Positions 34,474-42,991 of a DNA stretch of 64,000 bases are shown piece by piece. The stretch is taken from contig CAWGGS010000048.1 of the NCBI GenBank assembly GCA_963822095.1, forward strand, positions 9,204 to 73,203. Direction: 5' to 3'. The translations under genes and the position numbers were made by a program. The notes under the pieces were generated by a model, which had not been told where the DNA came from, made no database searches, and was given only the letters and a program-made list of their open reading frames with translations. Numbering within the stretch: the first letter of the stretch is position 1; each line of letters opens with the position of its first letter. This stretch comes from CAWGGS01 sp963822095 (GTDB taxonomy: Bacteria > Desulfobacterota > Desulfobulbia > Desulfobulbales > Desulfocapsaceae).

Positions 34474-36756
34474 TTATTCATTCATCGCTTTTGAAAGTGC
34501 CTCTTTCAGTGTAGCCTTCTGGTAGGGTTTGTGAAGGAATACATTTGGACGTTCGGGATGGTCATTGTTTATCACCTGAACCTCGTCATATCCACTGGAA
34601 AGGACCACTGGAATATCCGGACGGATTCGACGCAGTGCTGACAGTGTCTCCCAACCGTCCATACGTGGCATGGACAGATCAGTTACAACAACGCGGATTT
34701 CATCCTTTTGTTTCTGGAACATTTCCACAGCCTCAATTCCATCTTTTGCTGTGAACACCTCGAAACCCAAACGCGTGAGCATTGTTTCAGCCATACTACG
34801 CATTATCTCATCATCTTCGACCAGCAGTACCCTATCCCCCTCTTTAATTTCCAGAGGCGGAATGATTTTTTCGGGTTGCCGAGAAACTGTTTTTCCAGAG
34901 ATTGGCAATAAAACTCGGAAGATACTCCCCTCTCCTGTTTGACTCTCCACTACGACCCCACCGCCGTGCGCCTTAACAATTCCAAGAACAACCGCTAGTC
35001 CGAGACCACGGCCGGTAAATTTACTGGAGAAAAACGGATCAAAGAGCTTGTCGATATCCTGTTCTGAAATTCCGCATCCCGTGTCCGAAACCTCTATGCA
35101 GGCGTAGATCTTGTCCTGTGGCTGCCAGTCTACAGGAAAACGATGTCCCCCAAGGATATCTTCAAGGGTAGTTGATCTCACACTGAGGTTAACAGTGCCT
35201 TCACTCTTGTTGGTTGATTCCCAGGCATTTATTACTAGGTTGGTCAATACTTGTTGTATCTGGCTCACGTCTGCATTGATGATCGGGCCTGTAGAAGGCA
35301 GATCCACTTTAAATGTCGTTCCTTGTGAGGTTGCAACTTTAAGAAGCGTCATGCTTTTGCGACAGATTTCAGAAAGATCGGCTGGTGTATAGCTGGCAAC
35401 CGATTGACCCAGATACGTCAACATCAAGCTGCTCACTTCAGCTGCACGGCGGGAAGCTTTCATCGCCTGGTTCAGGACATCAACAGAGGACCCAAAAGAT
35501 GAATCCATTAGAGCAAGCTCGAGGTTTCCCATAACTGCACAAAGTGAGTTATTAAAATTGTGTGCAATAGCCCCAGCCATGCGATGTAAACTTTCTGTCT
35601 TTTGGAGTTGCTGTTGCTGTCTTTCCCATTTCCTTTGTTCATCTTCAAGCTTCTTACGTTGTATCAGTTCATTATGTACGGCCTGATAAAGCCTGGAATT
35701 TTCAAGAGCAGCAGAGATCTGGTCAGCGTAGATCGCGGCTACTTGCGAGGCACTGGTATTGAATGCAATGGCTGAAAAGCGTACGACAAACAATATGCCG
35801 TGGACTCGATCTTGGCGGTGGATCGGAATGGCCAACAAAGCTTTCACAGGACACATTTCATTGAAATTAAAAGCATAATCTCCAATCCCAGCGCTAATAT
35901 CCGCTGTGCTGTAGGGTTCGCTTTTCCCAAGTAATGACGAGGTGATCAGGTATTCCGCAAGTTTACATAGCGCAGGAGTACAGGACGAATGGAGGCCTGT
36001 TTGAGCTGCACAGTACACCTCACCACCAGGATCACTGAGTATAAGTACAGAGGCATCAGCACAGACAATGACAGGAGACATTCGTACTGCCTCGGCAGTA
36101 ATGGTCGCAAAATCAAGATGCCTTCCGATCTCACGACCACTCTGGATGATCTTTTCAAATTGAACACTTCGCTGAGCCTCTGCGAGAGTCCGGCCAATCC
36201 GGTAGGCCATTGTGCTCAGGAGTCCAACATCGTCATCTGCAAAGGGATCTGGACGGCAACGGGCAAGTATCAGTACACCGCGAGTTGTATCACTTCCATC
36301 AACCGGCAACATAACAACAGCTTCTGCACCTTGTTCGCTGATCTGGAAATCAATTTTCGGATCTGAAACTGCATTATCAATCAGTATGGGAACTCCAGTC
36401 CTCCTTAGGAGTTTTGTATAGCTCCCTTCTTCATCAGAAAACGGCAATTGCAGTATATCCTCTGGCAACCCGATCGCTGCCAGAGGGGAAAAGGTCCCTG
36501 TTCCGACTGGGTCAAGAAGCACAACTATATCCGCTAAAAACAACTCCGAAATCGTCGACAAAACCCGGTCAAGCACGAGATTCAGAGGACCAGAGTCATT
36601 TAAGATGCTAAGCAGGCGGGTTAGACGGGTCGTGTCACGAACTGCTTCTCGGGCCGCCTGTACCGCTACATCCCGTGCAGCACGCAAACGAAGTAACTCG
36701 TCTGTTTCTGTTTGTTGCGGATTTTGTTGGCGATCGTTTTCGTAGGGATATGACAT
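34474..36756 (-). CDS. cytoplasmic GAF-GAF hybrid histidine kinase with receiver domain
   Basis: 760 residues, no membrane helices. Residues 45-200 and 215-370 look like two GAF domains (LADIVVLLDPVG, VMLPVDGSDTTRGVLILARC; ALLAIPIHRQDRVHGILFVV). A coiled coil leads to HisKA (MAGAIAHNFNNSLCAVMGN, with HNFNN in place of HEIRN), HATPase (NLVINAWES, DTGCGIS, GRGLGLAVV) and a C-terminal receiver (VTDLSMPRMDGWE with phospho-Asp; final KP in HKPYQ). The HNFNN form belongs to a known kinase subgroup. It starts ten bases after the FIST gene ends, so FIST is probably its sensory partner. Output partner unknown. Confidence 0.88.
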   Translation of the reverse strand: MSYPYENDRQQNPQQTETDELLRLRAARDVAVQAAREAVRDTTRLTRLLSILNDSGPLNLVLDRVLSTISELFLADIVVLLDPVGTGTFSPLAAIGLPEDILQLPFSDEEGSYTKLLRRTGVPILIDNAVSDPKIDFQISEQGAEAVVMLPVDGSDTTRGVLILARCRPDPFADDDVGLLSTMAYRIGRTLAEAQRSVQFEKIIQSGREIGRHLDFATITAEAVRMSPVIVCADASVLILSDPGGEVYCAAQTGLHSSCTPALCKLAEYLITSSLLGKSEPYSTADISAGIGDYAFNFNEMCPVKALLAIPIHRQDRVHGILFVVRFSAIAFNTSASQVAAIYADQISAALENSRLYQAVHNELIQRKKLEDEQRKWERQQQQLQKTESLHRMAGAIAHNFNNSLCAVMGNLELALMDSSFGSSVDVLNQAMKASRRAAEVSSLMLTYLGQSVASYTPADLSEICRKSMTLLKVATSQGTTFKVDLPSTGPIINADVSQIQQVLTNLVINAWESTNKSEGTVNLSVRSTTLEDILGGHRFPVDWQPQDKIYACIEVSDTGCGISEQDIDKLFDPFFSSKFTGRGLGLAVVLGIVKAHGGGVVVESQTGEGSIFRVLLPISGKTVSRQPEKIIPPLEIKEGDRVLLVEDDEIMRSMAETMLTRLGFEVFTAKDGIEAVEMFQKQKDEIRVVVTDLSMPRMDGWETLSALRRIRPDIPVVLSSGYDEVQVINNDHPERPNVFLHKPYQKATLKEALSKAMNE

Positions 36757-36766
36757 ATGGGTTCGC

Positions 36767-37933
36767 TTAGAGAGCGAGAGCGGTTATCGTGGCATTGTGT
36801 GTTCCCAATACGCCAACAGTCCGGGCAAACTCTCCGCAACAATAAAAACCAAAAGTCGGCGTTTCTCCAGCTTCTTTCTGGAGTCGTTGTGATTCCTCGG
36901 ATATCCGGGATCCCAAAATGACGGCTCTCGCCGCGCAACTGAAGATCAGCAGAACTCCAACATCCCGACGATTGTCAAGTGATTCACGCACAACCTCATT
37001 CGCAACATCAAGCAATGCTTCATTAGAGCTACTCATAACCTGAACGGCACTGCCTGTTGGTGGTACACAGCCCTGGATTCTGAGTCTTCCCTCCTCTGTC
37101 TTGGAGCGGGCTACTCTGATTACAGTCGTCCCATCTGACTGAAGTAGTCCGAAAGGATGGACAATGGATGTCCCCCAGAACTCGTCAGCACTCAGCTGAC
37201 CAGGGGCTAATCCGAGTTGTTCCTCATACGCTATGGCTGCGGGGCGTCCGCCAAGTTCGATTATTTCAGTTCCTTCGGCACGGGTAACCAGCATGGGAAT
37301 ACCAACAGGTTCCCAACCATGCCGTGTTACCACTTTTATAGGTTTCTCACTTGCAATCCAAAGAGCAACTGCGCCTCCTTCAATGACCTTGTCGTCGTGG
37401 AACACGAAAGTTCGTTCAAATTTGAGTTCATCACCTGCGGCGCCTCCACTGATTGAAACCTTCGGCCCGGTAATACGATACACTCCCTGTACTAGCTGCT
37501 GAAGATCGCCGGCAAGGCAATCCGCGAGCAATATCACAGCGGAGTGAGTGCTTGGACCGGCCTCTGCTCTGCTTTCCCGAGTAATGGTTTGCCCAACCTG
37601 GTCAAGTTTTCCTTTAATGTCTGGAGCAGATGCCAAACCAAACCGGTATGGCCCGGCCGTCAGGGCAAGCACACTGACACCACCGCCGAATCCTAGATGC
37701 TGACCTTGTATAATCTCACCTGAACCGGTGGCTCCAATCAAATGTGAGCCACCGGTAATGGAACGGATTCCTTTAATTAACGTGGGGAGATCATACCGAG
37801 GGGTTGTGAAGACAATAATGAGAGCCGGGGGGGCGCCGGCAAGCCCAGTTATTGCTGCATGTGCAGCTTCTTTTCCTGCCTCGACTGCATTACCTTGTAT
37901 TTTACTATAGCCTATTCCTGCTCGAATTTTCAT
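36767..37933 (-). CDS. FIST-domain sensory protein
   Basis: 388 residues matching the FIST_N/FIST_C pair: N-terminal AGIGYSKIQGNAVEAGKEAA, HLIGATGSGEI, GGVSVLAL, ISGGAAGDELKF with FVFHDDKV, then the C-terminal GVLLIFSCAARAVILG and FGFYCCGEFARTVGVLGTHN. FIST proteins are proposed to bind small ligands such as amino acids and feed two-component systems. No signal peptide or membrane helix. Directly followed by the GAF kinase on the same strand, a standard pairing. Confidence 0.9.
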   Translation of the reverse strand: MKIRAGIGYSKIQGNAVEAGKEAAHAAITGLAGAPPALIIVFTTPRYDLPTLIKGIRSITGGSHLIGATGSGEIIQGQHLGFGGGVSVLALTAGPYRFGLASAPDIKGKLDQVGQTITRESRAEAGPSTHSAVILLADCLAGDLQQLVQGVYRITGPKVSISGGAAGDELKFERTFVFHDDKVIEGGAVALWIASEKPIKVVTRHGWEPVGIPMLVTRAEGTEIIELGGRPAAIAYEEQLGLAPGQLSADEFWGTSIVHPFGLLQSDGTTVIRVARSKTEEGRLRIQGCVPPTGSAVQVMSSSNEALLDVANEVVRESLDNRRDVGVLLIFSCAARAVILGSRISEESQRLQKEAGETPTFGFYCCGEFARTVGVLGTHNATITALAL

Positions 37934-38480
37934 CAGTATTGGGCTCCCTGATACCCATTGTAATTCGTGGATGGATACTAAACGCCATTCAATAAATCAT
38001 CTCTTCATACCAACGATAAATTATTCTCCTTTTTTTGAAAAAGGGAAATCTAAACCCTTGGTTATAACAATGTGTGTAAATTACCGTTGGTTGTTACTTT
38101 GCTCAATCATCAACTGGTTTGTCAGCGTTGATGCCATTCAAAGACGAGAGTGCGACAAAAGTGATTTGTTGTCATTCTTATCTAAGATAATAATTATAGC
38201 ACAAACTCAAATAAATGAATAGCACAGTGGAAAGGACATTATTTGATTCCTGGCAAATATTTATATTCGACAGGTAAGGATATCCATCGGCAGCTTCAAT
38301 GGAAAAGAACACCTCAGAGGTTTGAGCCTCTTTCTGACTCCACATAACAAAATCTTGTCACCCCAAGGTGAAGATACTTCCACTTTTACCTTGACTCCAG
38401 CATGCCAAAGGTCATTGTAGAATTGACATAGTATTGGAGTCAGGAAACAGGTTGGAGTGTTTGGATGTCAAACAAGCTGT
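37934..38480. other. intergenic region, nothing recognised
   Basis: About 545 AT-rich bases between the FIST gene and the end of a leftward gene. Short frames only; no operator, repeat or RNA recognised. Confidence 0.5.
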
Positions 38481-38957
38481 TCATTCTGCCTTTGCATCGG
38501 CGCCATGCTCAGACAATTGTGCCCCAAACCATCTGTGTACTGCCGTCAATAAGTGGAGATCCTTTGTCTCAAAGGTTATCTCTGCCCCATTTTGTAATGA
38601 AGTATAGGTTACCTTGATATGTGAGACCCCTTTTTGAAGTTCTTTAAGCCCGGGCATACTCTCACCATGTAATTTTGCCGGGTCCGAATAATCCCCATTT
38701 TGAAATTTTACTGCTTCCTGCTGCAAATGTTGCCTAATAAACGCAACCTGATCATCCGTACCTGTTTCTCTTGTGACAACTCGCTCCACACCACCCTGCT
38801 CCGTCATCTTAAAGATATGCAAGGTCCTTGACACATCGAACGGCATCACGCGATGAGACATTTGATGCACATGTTCTTGCGGTGTCATTTGAGCCCATGC
38901 GGGTCCGACAAAGCAGACCAGTACTCCTATTATCAGCACACAAATCAACCTTTTCAT
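38481..38957 (-). CDS. conserved exported protein of unknown function
   Basis: 158 residues with a clear signal peptide (cleavage at AWA-QM). The mature part begins QMTPQEHVHQMSHRVMPFD and continues SRTLHIFKMTEQGGVERVV, ending near HRWFGAQLSEHGADA. I have seen this family in metal-exposed proteobacteria, where it is sometimes mislabelled as aspartate carbamoyltransferase; it has none of that enzyme's motifs. His and Met clusters near the mature N-terminus could bind copper (inference). GGAGG precedes the ATG. Its position among copper-type genes supports a metal link. Confidence 0.75.
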   Translation of the reverse strand: MKRLICVLIIGVLVCFVGPAWAQMTPQEHVHQMSHRVMPFDVSRTLHIFKMTEQGGVERVVTRETGTDDQVAFIRQHLQQEAVKFQNGDYSDPAKLHGESMPGLKELQKGVSHIKVTYTSLQNGAEITFETKDLHLLTAVHRWFGAQLSEHGADAKAE

Positions 38958-39518
38958 AGGACCTCCTACGACCTGTTTTCACTCAACGTTTTAGCAAATG
39001 CTATTTGGGGGATGTATTCATAGCCGAAGTACTCTCTCAGAGAAGCCTTGCCTTGGTGCATCCCAAACATGTATCTGGAAGAGTGTCTGTAATTTGATCA
39101 GATTTTTAAGACATAGATACAGCGTAAATTTCTGTCAAGGAATTTGTGTGAGGACACCAGGCACCAGGCACCAGTTTATCCGAAAGATCCTGAATCTTCC
39201 GTGATGTCAGTATCATCAGACAGCTACAGGGGAGAGTTGGTAAACACAAAGTTGAGCCTGAGTCGATGGGAAAAAAATATGTCTTTCTGGGCCTTGATTT
39301 ATGGTCTAATGTTTATATTCTAGAGCCGCTTGCAAAATGGTCTTCTTGTCCAAACTCCGCGTTATGCTCAAATTTTTATCCCTGGAATATCAACTACATG
39401 ACTGTGGTAAATTTTTTTTGCATGCCTTGATTTTGATCAAAAACCCTCATTTTGCAAAATGCTCTCTCTTTCTTAGAAGGTATCTTGGGGTTGATAACCT
39501 AGGCGACTGGAGACAGAT
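38958..39518. other. intergenic region between divergent genes
   Basis: About 560 bases. Contains a perfect FNR/CRP-type half-site dyad (39427-39440) on the merR side. No gene; no good -24/-12 element found for the leftward exported-protein gene. Confidence 0.5.
39427..39440. promoter_or_regulatory. FNR/CRP-family binding site candidate
   Basis: TTGATTTTGATCAA is an exact TTGAT-N4-ATCAA dyad, about 80 bases upstream of the merR-type gene. Matches the classical FNR box; which Crp/Fnr-family protein uses it is unknown. Confidence 0.5.
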
Positions 39519-39971
39519 ATGGACGGATTAACCATCGGCAAATTGGCCAAGGAAGCGGGCGTCCGCATTGACACCATACGATTTTATGAACGCCAGGGGT
39601 TGATCGAGCCGCCACCAAGGACGGAATCCAACTACCGGCTTTACTCCCGAGATGAGGTGGCACGGTTCAGATTCATTAAGCGTGCCAAGGCACTCGGCTT
39701 TACCTTGAACGAGATCAAAGACCTGCTGAACCTCCAGCAGGATCCTCATACCACCAGGGCGGAGATCAAGAATCGCACCCTGGCCAAGATTGAAGATATC
39801 GACAGCAAGGTCCATGACCTGACTCGGGTAAAAGCAGCTCTTGAACACCTGGCATCCGAATGTGACGGTCACGGCTCCCTCGAAGGATGTCCCATACTCG
39901 CTGCACTGACCAGCATTGAAGACGAAGAGTGTAGGCACATTCCGGTTGATATTTCCAAGACCAAAAGATGA
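39519..39971 (+). CDS. MerR-family metal-responsive regulator
   Basis: 150 residues. N-terminal winged helix (LTIGKLAKEAGVRIDTIRFYERQGLI, then YRLYSRDEVARFRFI), a dimerisation coiled coil (about 80-115), and a C-terminal metal loop CDGHGSLEGCPIL, the layout of ZntR/CadR/PbrR-type sensors (two Cys plus His). It would twist a long-spacer promoter on metal binding. Its target is not certain; no metal exporter gene is adjacent. Confidence 0.87.
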   Translation: MDGLTIGKLAKEAGVRIDTIRFYERQGLIEPPPRTESNYRLYSRDEVARFRFIKRAKALGFTLNEIKDLLNLQQDPHTTRAEIKNRTLAKIEDIDSKVHDLTRVKAALEHLASECDGHGSLEGCPILAALTSIEDEECRHIPVDISKTKR

Positions 39972-40201
39972 CTCAGGACCCTCAACAATCTCCTGTAAAA
40001 AAATTTTTCTCGAATGTTACTGCAAAAACTGTGTATCCAGGAGACTGTTATTGAATCCACAGTAAATCTGTGACAATCAGCAAAGAACACAACAGCTATC
40101 TAGAATTTCACCTACCAGCGATCCAGGACAGGCACGGACATGACCCGGCATCGAAAGCATGTTTTTCCCGGCGGGACATTATTTAATGGTGGCCATTGTT
40201 T

Positions 40202-40849
40202 TCATTTCTCCGTCACGATGAAACGCCCGTACATCCCTTTGTATGCATGATCATAATATTGGCAGAGATAGTAATAGGTTCCCGGATGCGGGGCTTCGAA
40301 GGTGACCGAACTTTCGACGTAGAGGGACTTCTGCGCATCCTTGAGTTGCCGCGGCGGAAGAATGGGTATTCCGACCAGCGTGTTGGGCATACCCATCATG
40401 GAGAGCACAGGGTACAGCGGAGGAACCGGGGTTATGACCACTCCGTGATTCATCCGATTCCCGTAATCCATATTGACAAAATTCAGGGTAATAAGAGCGC
40501 CTGCGGGAACTATGATCGTCGGATTGACGAGTCCGGCCACTTCAAAGGTCGTGTCGGGGAAATCAGGCTGTACGGCCGCCATCGTAATCTCAATCCGATC
40601 GCCGGAGAAAACCACCCGGTTTCGCGTTTTGTCTATCTGTGCCGATTTAGCTGTTTGCAATAGCTGTTGATTAACATCAGGAAAGGTTGTTTGACGGCCA
40701 CCTTGCCAGCCGTAACCACCCATCATGCCACCGCCCATCATACCGCCCATCCCATATCTGCCATTGCCATATCCGCCTCCCTGGCCGTAGGCAGACCCTG
40801 AAACAGCCAAACAAACAGCAAGAACAAATGTGAGGGTGATCTTTTTCAT
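40202..40849 (-). CDS. rusticyanin-like cupredoxin with Met/Gly-rich N-terminus
   Basis: 215 residues with signal peptide (cleavage near AYG-QGG). Residues 25-50 are Gly/Met/Tyr-rich (YGMGGMMGGGMMGG), like the neighbouring ZraP-type proteins. The rest is a cupredoxin with type 1 copper ligands His135 (MNHGVVIT), Cys196, His201 and Met206 (CQYYDHAYKGM), closest in pattern to rusticyanin/sulfocyanin. It can carry electrons or store copper in the periplasm. A sigma-54 promoter with upstream dyad precedes it, tying it to the same regulon. Confidence 0.88.
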   Translation of the reverse strand: MKKITLTFVLAVCLAVSGSAYGQGGGYGNGRYGMGGMMGGGMMGGYGWQGGRQTTFPDVNQQLLQTAKSAQIDKTRNRVVFSGDRIEITMAAVQPDFPDTTFEVAGLVNPTIIVPAGALITLNFVNMDYGNRMNHGVVITPVPPLYPVLSMMGMPNTLVGIPILPPRQLKDAQKSLYVESSVTFEAPHPGTYYYLCQYYDHAYKGMYGRFIVTEK

Positions 40850-40960
40850 GGTTTTTTCCTTTATTTTTTATAATCGTTAAACCCTTTTTATTCCGACAAA
40901 GGAAAAGTTGCAGGTTCCAGACGTTCCCATTACCTTTATTCTTCCTTTTGGCTCTTTCCT

Positions 40961-40976
40961 AGCATAGGCCATGCCA
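40961..40976 (-). promoter_or_regulatory. sigma-54 promoter of the rusticyanin-like gene
   Basis: Minus strand TGGCATGGCCTATGCT, correct GG/GC spacing. Leader of about 100 bases to the ATG at 40849. Confidence 0.8.
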
Positions 40977-41072
40977 TAGACCATACCTTGAGCCAATTTG
41001 AAATTAACATCCTGAATTTATTAGGATTATATTTTCATCCGGAATAATCGTATTGTATGAGCATATCCAAGT

Positions 41073-41089
41073 TGTCCATTTTTTGGGCA
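41073..41089 (-). promoter_or_regulatory. activator-binding dyad (UAS) for the sigma-54 promoter
   Basis: Minus strand TGCCCAAAAAATGGACA, 97 bp upstream of the -24 element, matching the sites at 33831 and 42436. Confidence 0.72.
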
Positions 41090-41537
41090 CTCTGGTTATT
41101 GAAATCGAGGGATCGGCGTAAAAATTTTTCACACTTGAGGGTACTTTAAAAAAATCGGATTTTCGTTCAAGATCAAGGCATACAAAGGATTTTACCGCAG
41201 TCATATAATTGATATTCCATGGATAAAATTTTAATCAAAACGAAAAGATTGGGCGGAAAAGCGAGCCCGCGAGACTCCGAGAAGGCAATTTTTCAAGGTG
41301 GCCTTGAGAAATTGCTGGATCTGATGGTCTGAATTTCTCATTCATCCATGTCCTTGCATTCTGAATATTCTCGAGAGAAAAATAAATGGACAATATTTTT
41401 TCAAAAAGCATTGACCCTATACCGTAGTCCAATGTTTATCGTGCAAGTAAGGCCAAATATAAACTCATGGAGATAAAGTAGATTTATCCGACGTATGCGT
41501 ACTTTTCTATAATCTGGGAGGTGGAAGTCATCGCTGT

Positions 41538-41602
41538 AGGGCGCCCTCTGCCTCCCGCGTTATAGTTATAGATACGTACTTTCAATCTGGAAGAACCAGA
41601 AA
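41538..41602 (+). repeat. dispersed intergenic repeat, copy 3 (partial)
   Basis: Shares GCCCTCTGCCTCCCGCGTTA and, further on, ATAGATACGTACT and TCAATCTGGAAGAACC with copy 2; only the right end of the element is present. Confidence 0.75.
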
Positions 41603-41712
41603 TAGAACGACGTGGTTATATCTGCCCGATATTTTAGCTATGGACAAGCCTACTATAGCCCATTGCTAAAAATTTGGGATCTGGCAGCGTCTGAAATGAT
41701 GTGAAATCCGGC

Positions 41713-42207
41713 CTAGCGATACTGATTAGCTTTTTCGTTGAGTTGTGCCTGGAGTTCGTTCATTTCACTCTGCAAACGAGCGAGCTGCTTTCTGGACGTG
41801 TTTGGGTTTCTCTGCGCTTCCTGATACTCGAAGCGTATATCGTTCAGCTCTCTGCGCAGCTTTACGGTAGCATTCAGGAATCTCTGGTTCTGCGGGGTAT
41901 TGTTCCAGTTGTTTTGAGCCGATTGAGTTCTGTTAGAGGTATTGCCTCTGTTATAGCCCCCATAATTACTCCCGGCTCCCATGCCATTGCTGTTGCCACC
42001 CATGTTGCCATAGCCACCATTACCACCGCCCATCATGCCGTAGCCACCGCCGTAGCCACCACCCATCATGCCTCCACCGCCGCCACCCATCATGGCATAG
42101 CTATTGTTGCCAGTCGTGCTGTAGCCGGTTCCGTTACCCTGAGCATATGCAAAGCCACCTGCAGCCAATCCAACAGCCAGAGCAGTCGCGATAAGTATCT
42201 TCTTCAT
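41713..42207 (-). CDS. Spy/ZraP-like periplasmic protein, Met/Gly/Asn-rich
   Basis: 164 residues from ATG 42207 (GGAGG eight bases upstream; an in-frame ATG at 42222 overlaps that ribosome site). Signal peptide ends near AYA-QGN. A Gly/Met/Asn-rich region (MMGGGGGGMMGGGYGGGYGM) precedes a helical C-terminus (NQRFLNATVKLRRELNDIRFEYQEAQ and on) similar to the one in the repeat-bearing paralogue at 32965-33609. Probably a periplasmic metal-buffering chaperone. Under sigma-54 control by the promoter at 42324-42339. Confidence 0.86.
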   Translation of the reverse strand: MKKILIATALAVGLAAGGFAYAQGNGTGYSTTGNNSYAMMGGGGGGMMGGGYGGGYGMMGGGNGGYGNMGGNSNGMGAGSNYGGYNRGNTSNRTQSAQNNWNNTPQNQRFLNATVKLRRELNDIRFEYQEAQRNPNTSRKQLARLQSEMNELQAQLNEKANQYR

Positions 42208-42323
42208 TACAATTTCCTCCATATCATTTCTTGTTGGTCAGCACCCAGAAGCATCTTCCACTTTTGAACCCTGAAACAGTCGAATATTCCTTTAAGACTT
42301 CAATCATTTCTTAATCTTTTTAG

Positions 42324-42339
42324 TGCATGGACTGTGCCA
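42324..42339 (-). promoter_or_regulatory. sigma-54 promoter of the second ZraP-like gene
   Basis: Minus strand TGGCACAGTCCATGCA, correct -24/-12 spacing; leader of about 105 bases. Confidence 0.8.
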
Positions 42340-42435
42340 TTCCTAACATTTCCCTCTTCAACATGCATAAGGCGTTGAATATTTGACAGATGTATCACAA
42401 CAATAAATTATTTCTCATCAAATTTCGTATTCTAC

Positions 42436-42452
42436 TGCCCAGTTATTAGGCA
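42436..42452 (-). promoter_or_regulatory. activator-binding dyad (UAS) for the sigma-54 promoter
   Basis: Minus strand TGCCTAATAACTGGGCA, 97 bp upstream of the -24 element; third member of the motif set. Confidence 0.7.
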
Positions 42453-42544
42453 ATCCGGTTGTAGCACAGGGAATCAAAGCGGATGATTTTTTCACAATCT
42501 TGTATTTCATCAGCAGTATTTCAGTTTTTTCAGGATTGAGAAAT

Positions 42545-42638
42545 ACTCATCTATAACGCGGGAGGCGGAGGGCGTCTCTGGAGAACGCCTCGCGGAGGCC
42601 CGGAGGGGTGCCACCCAAAACCCGGAGGGGTGCGGACA
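42545..42638 (-). repeat. dispersed intergenic repeat, copy 4 (reverse orientation)
   Basis: Read on the minus strand it matches copy 2 through GGGCCTCCGCGAGGCGT, AGAGACGCCCTC and GCCTCCCGCGTTATAG. A short CCGGAGGGGTG motif is doubled inside it. Confidence 0.75.
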
Positions 42639-42651
42639 TTTTTCTTCTTCC

Positions 42652-42948
42652 TACACGCCGGTGAAGCGGATGATCTGATCGGAGATGATTGCACTGTGTT
42701 GAGGAACAACTCGATTCTCAATGACCGGGAAGACAGCATTTTCCTTTTGACGAGTAACAAAGAAGATACCGTCCATTGGTTGAACAGTTTGTAATCGTTG
42801 GAGGCTCGATCAAAGGCAACGATCGAGCCTGGTTTGAGATTGAATCTTCAGGGGACAGTCCAGTCATGGCGCTTTGCTTCTTTGATCAAGGCAAAAGAGG
42901 GCATATAATCATCATGATCAGGACCACCATGATCTTTATACGCACACG
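42652..42948 (-). pseudogene. IS4-family transposase remnant
   Basis: Minus-strand translation gives pieces of an IS4-type DDE transposase: DDYMPSFALIKEAKRHDWTV, an in-frame TGA, then LKPGSIVAFDRASNDYKLFN, a frameshift, then GIFFVTRQKENAVFPVIENR and IISDQIIRFTGV before a TAG. The order and spacing are as in intact family members, which have DRGYNDY where this has DRASNDY. Only the middle of the enzyme remains. Confidence 0.75.
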
Positions 42949-42991
42949 GTGAAGATCAGTCACACAAAAAGAAGCCAAAACCCGGTCAATG

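Larger units (their letters stand above)
40850..41712. other. intergenic region with sigma-54 control sites and a repeat copy
   Basis: About 860 bases. Includes the sigma-54 promoter (40961-40976), its dyad (41073-41089) and repeat copy 3 (41538-41602). No gene found; a plus-strand TTGACC followed by a 19-base spacer near 41411 recalls MerR-type promoters but leads to no gene. Confidence 0.6.
42223..42991. other. intergenic region with promoter, repeat copy and dead transposase
   Basis: About 770 bases holding, left to right, the sigma-54 promoter and dyad, repeat copy 4 and an inactivated IS4-type transposase fragment ending close to glmS. Confidence 0.65.

Noticed and set aside
41411..41441. 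TTGACC with 19-base spacer resembling a MerR-type promoter
   Set aside because: The -10 match is weak, dyad symmetry is poor and no gene follows on that strand for several kilobases.
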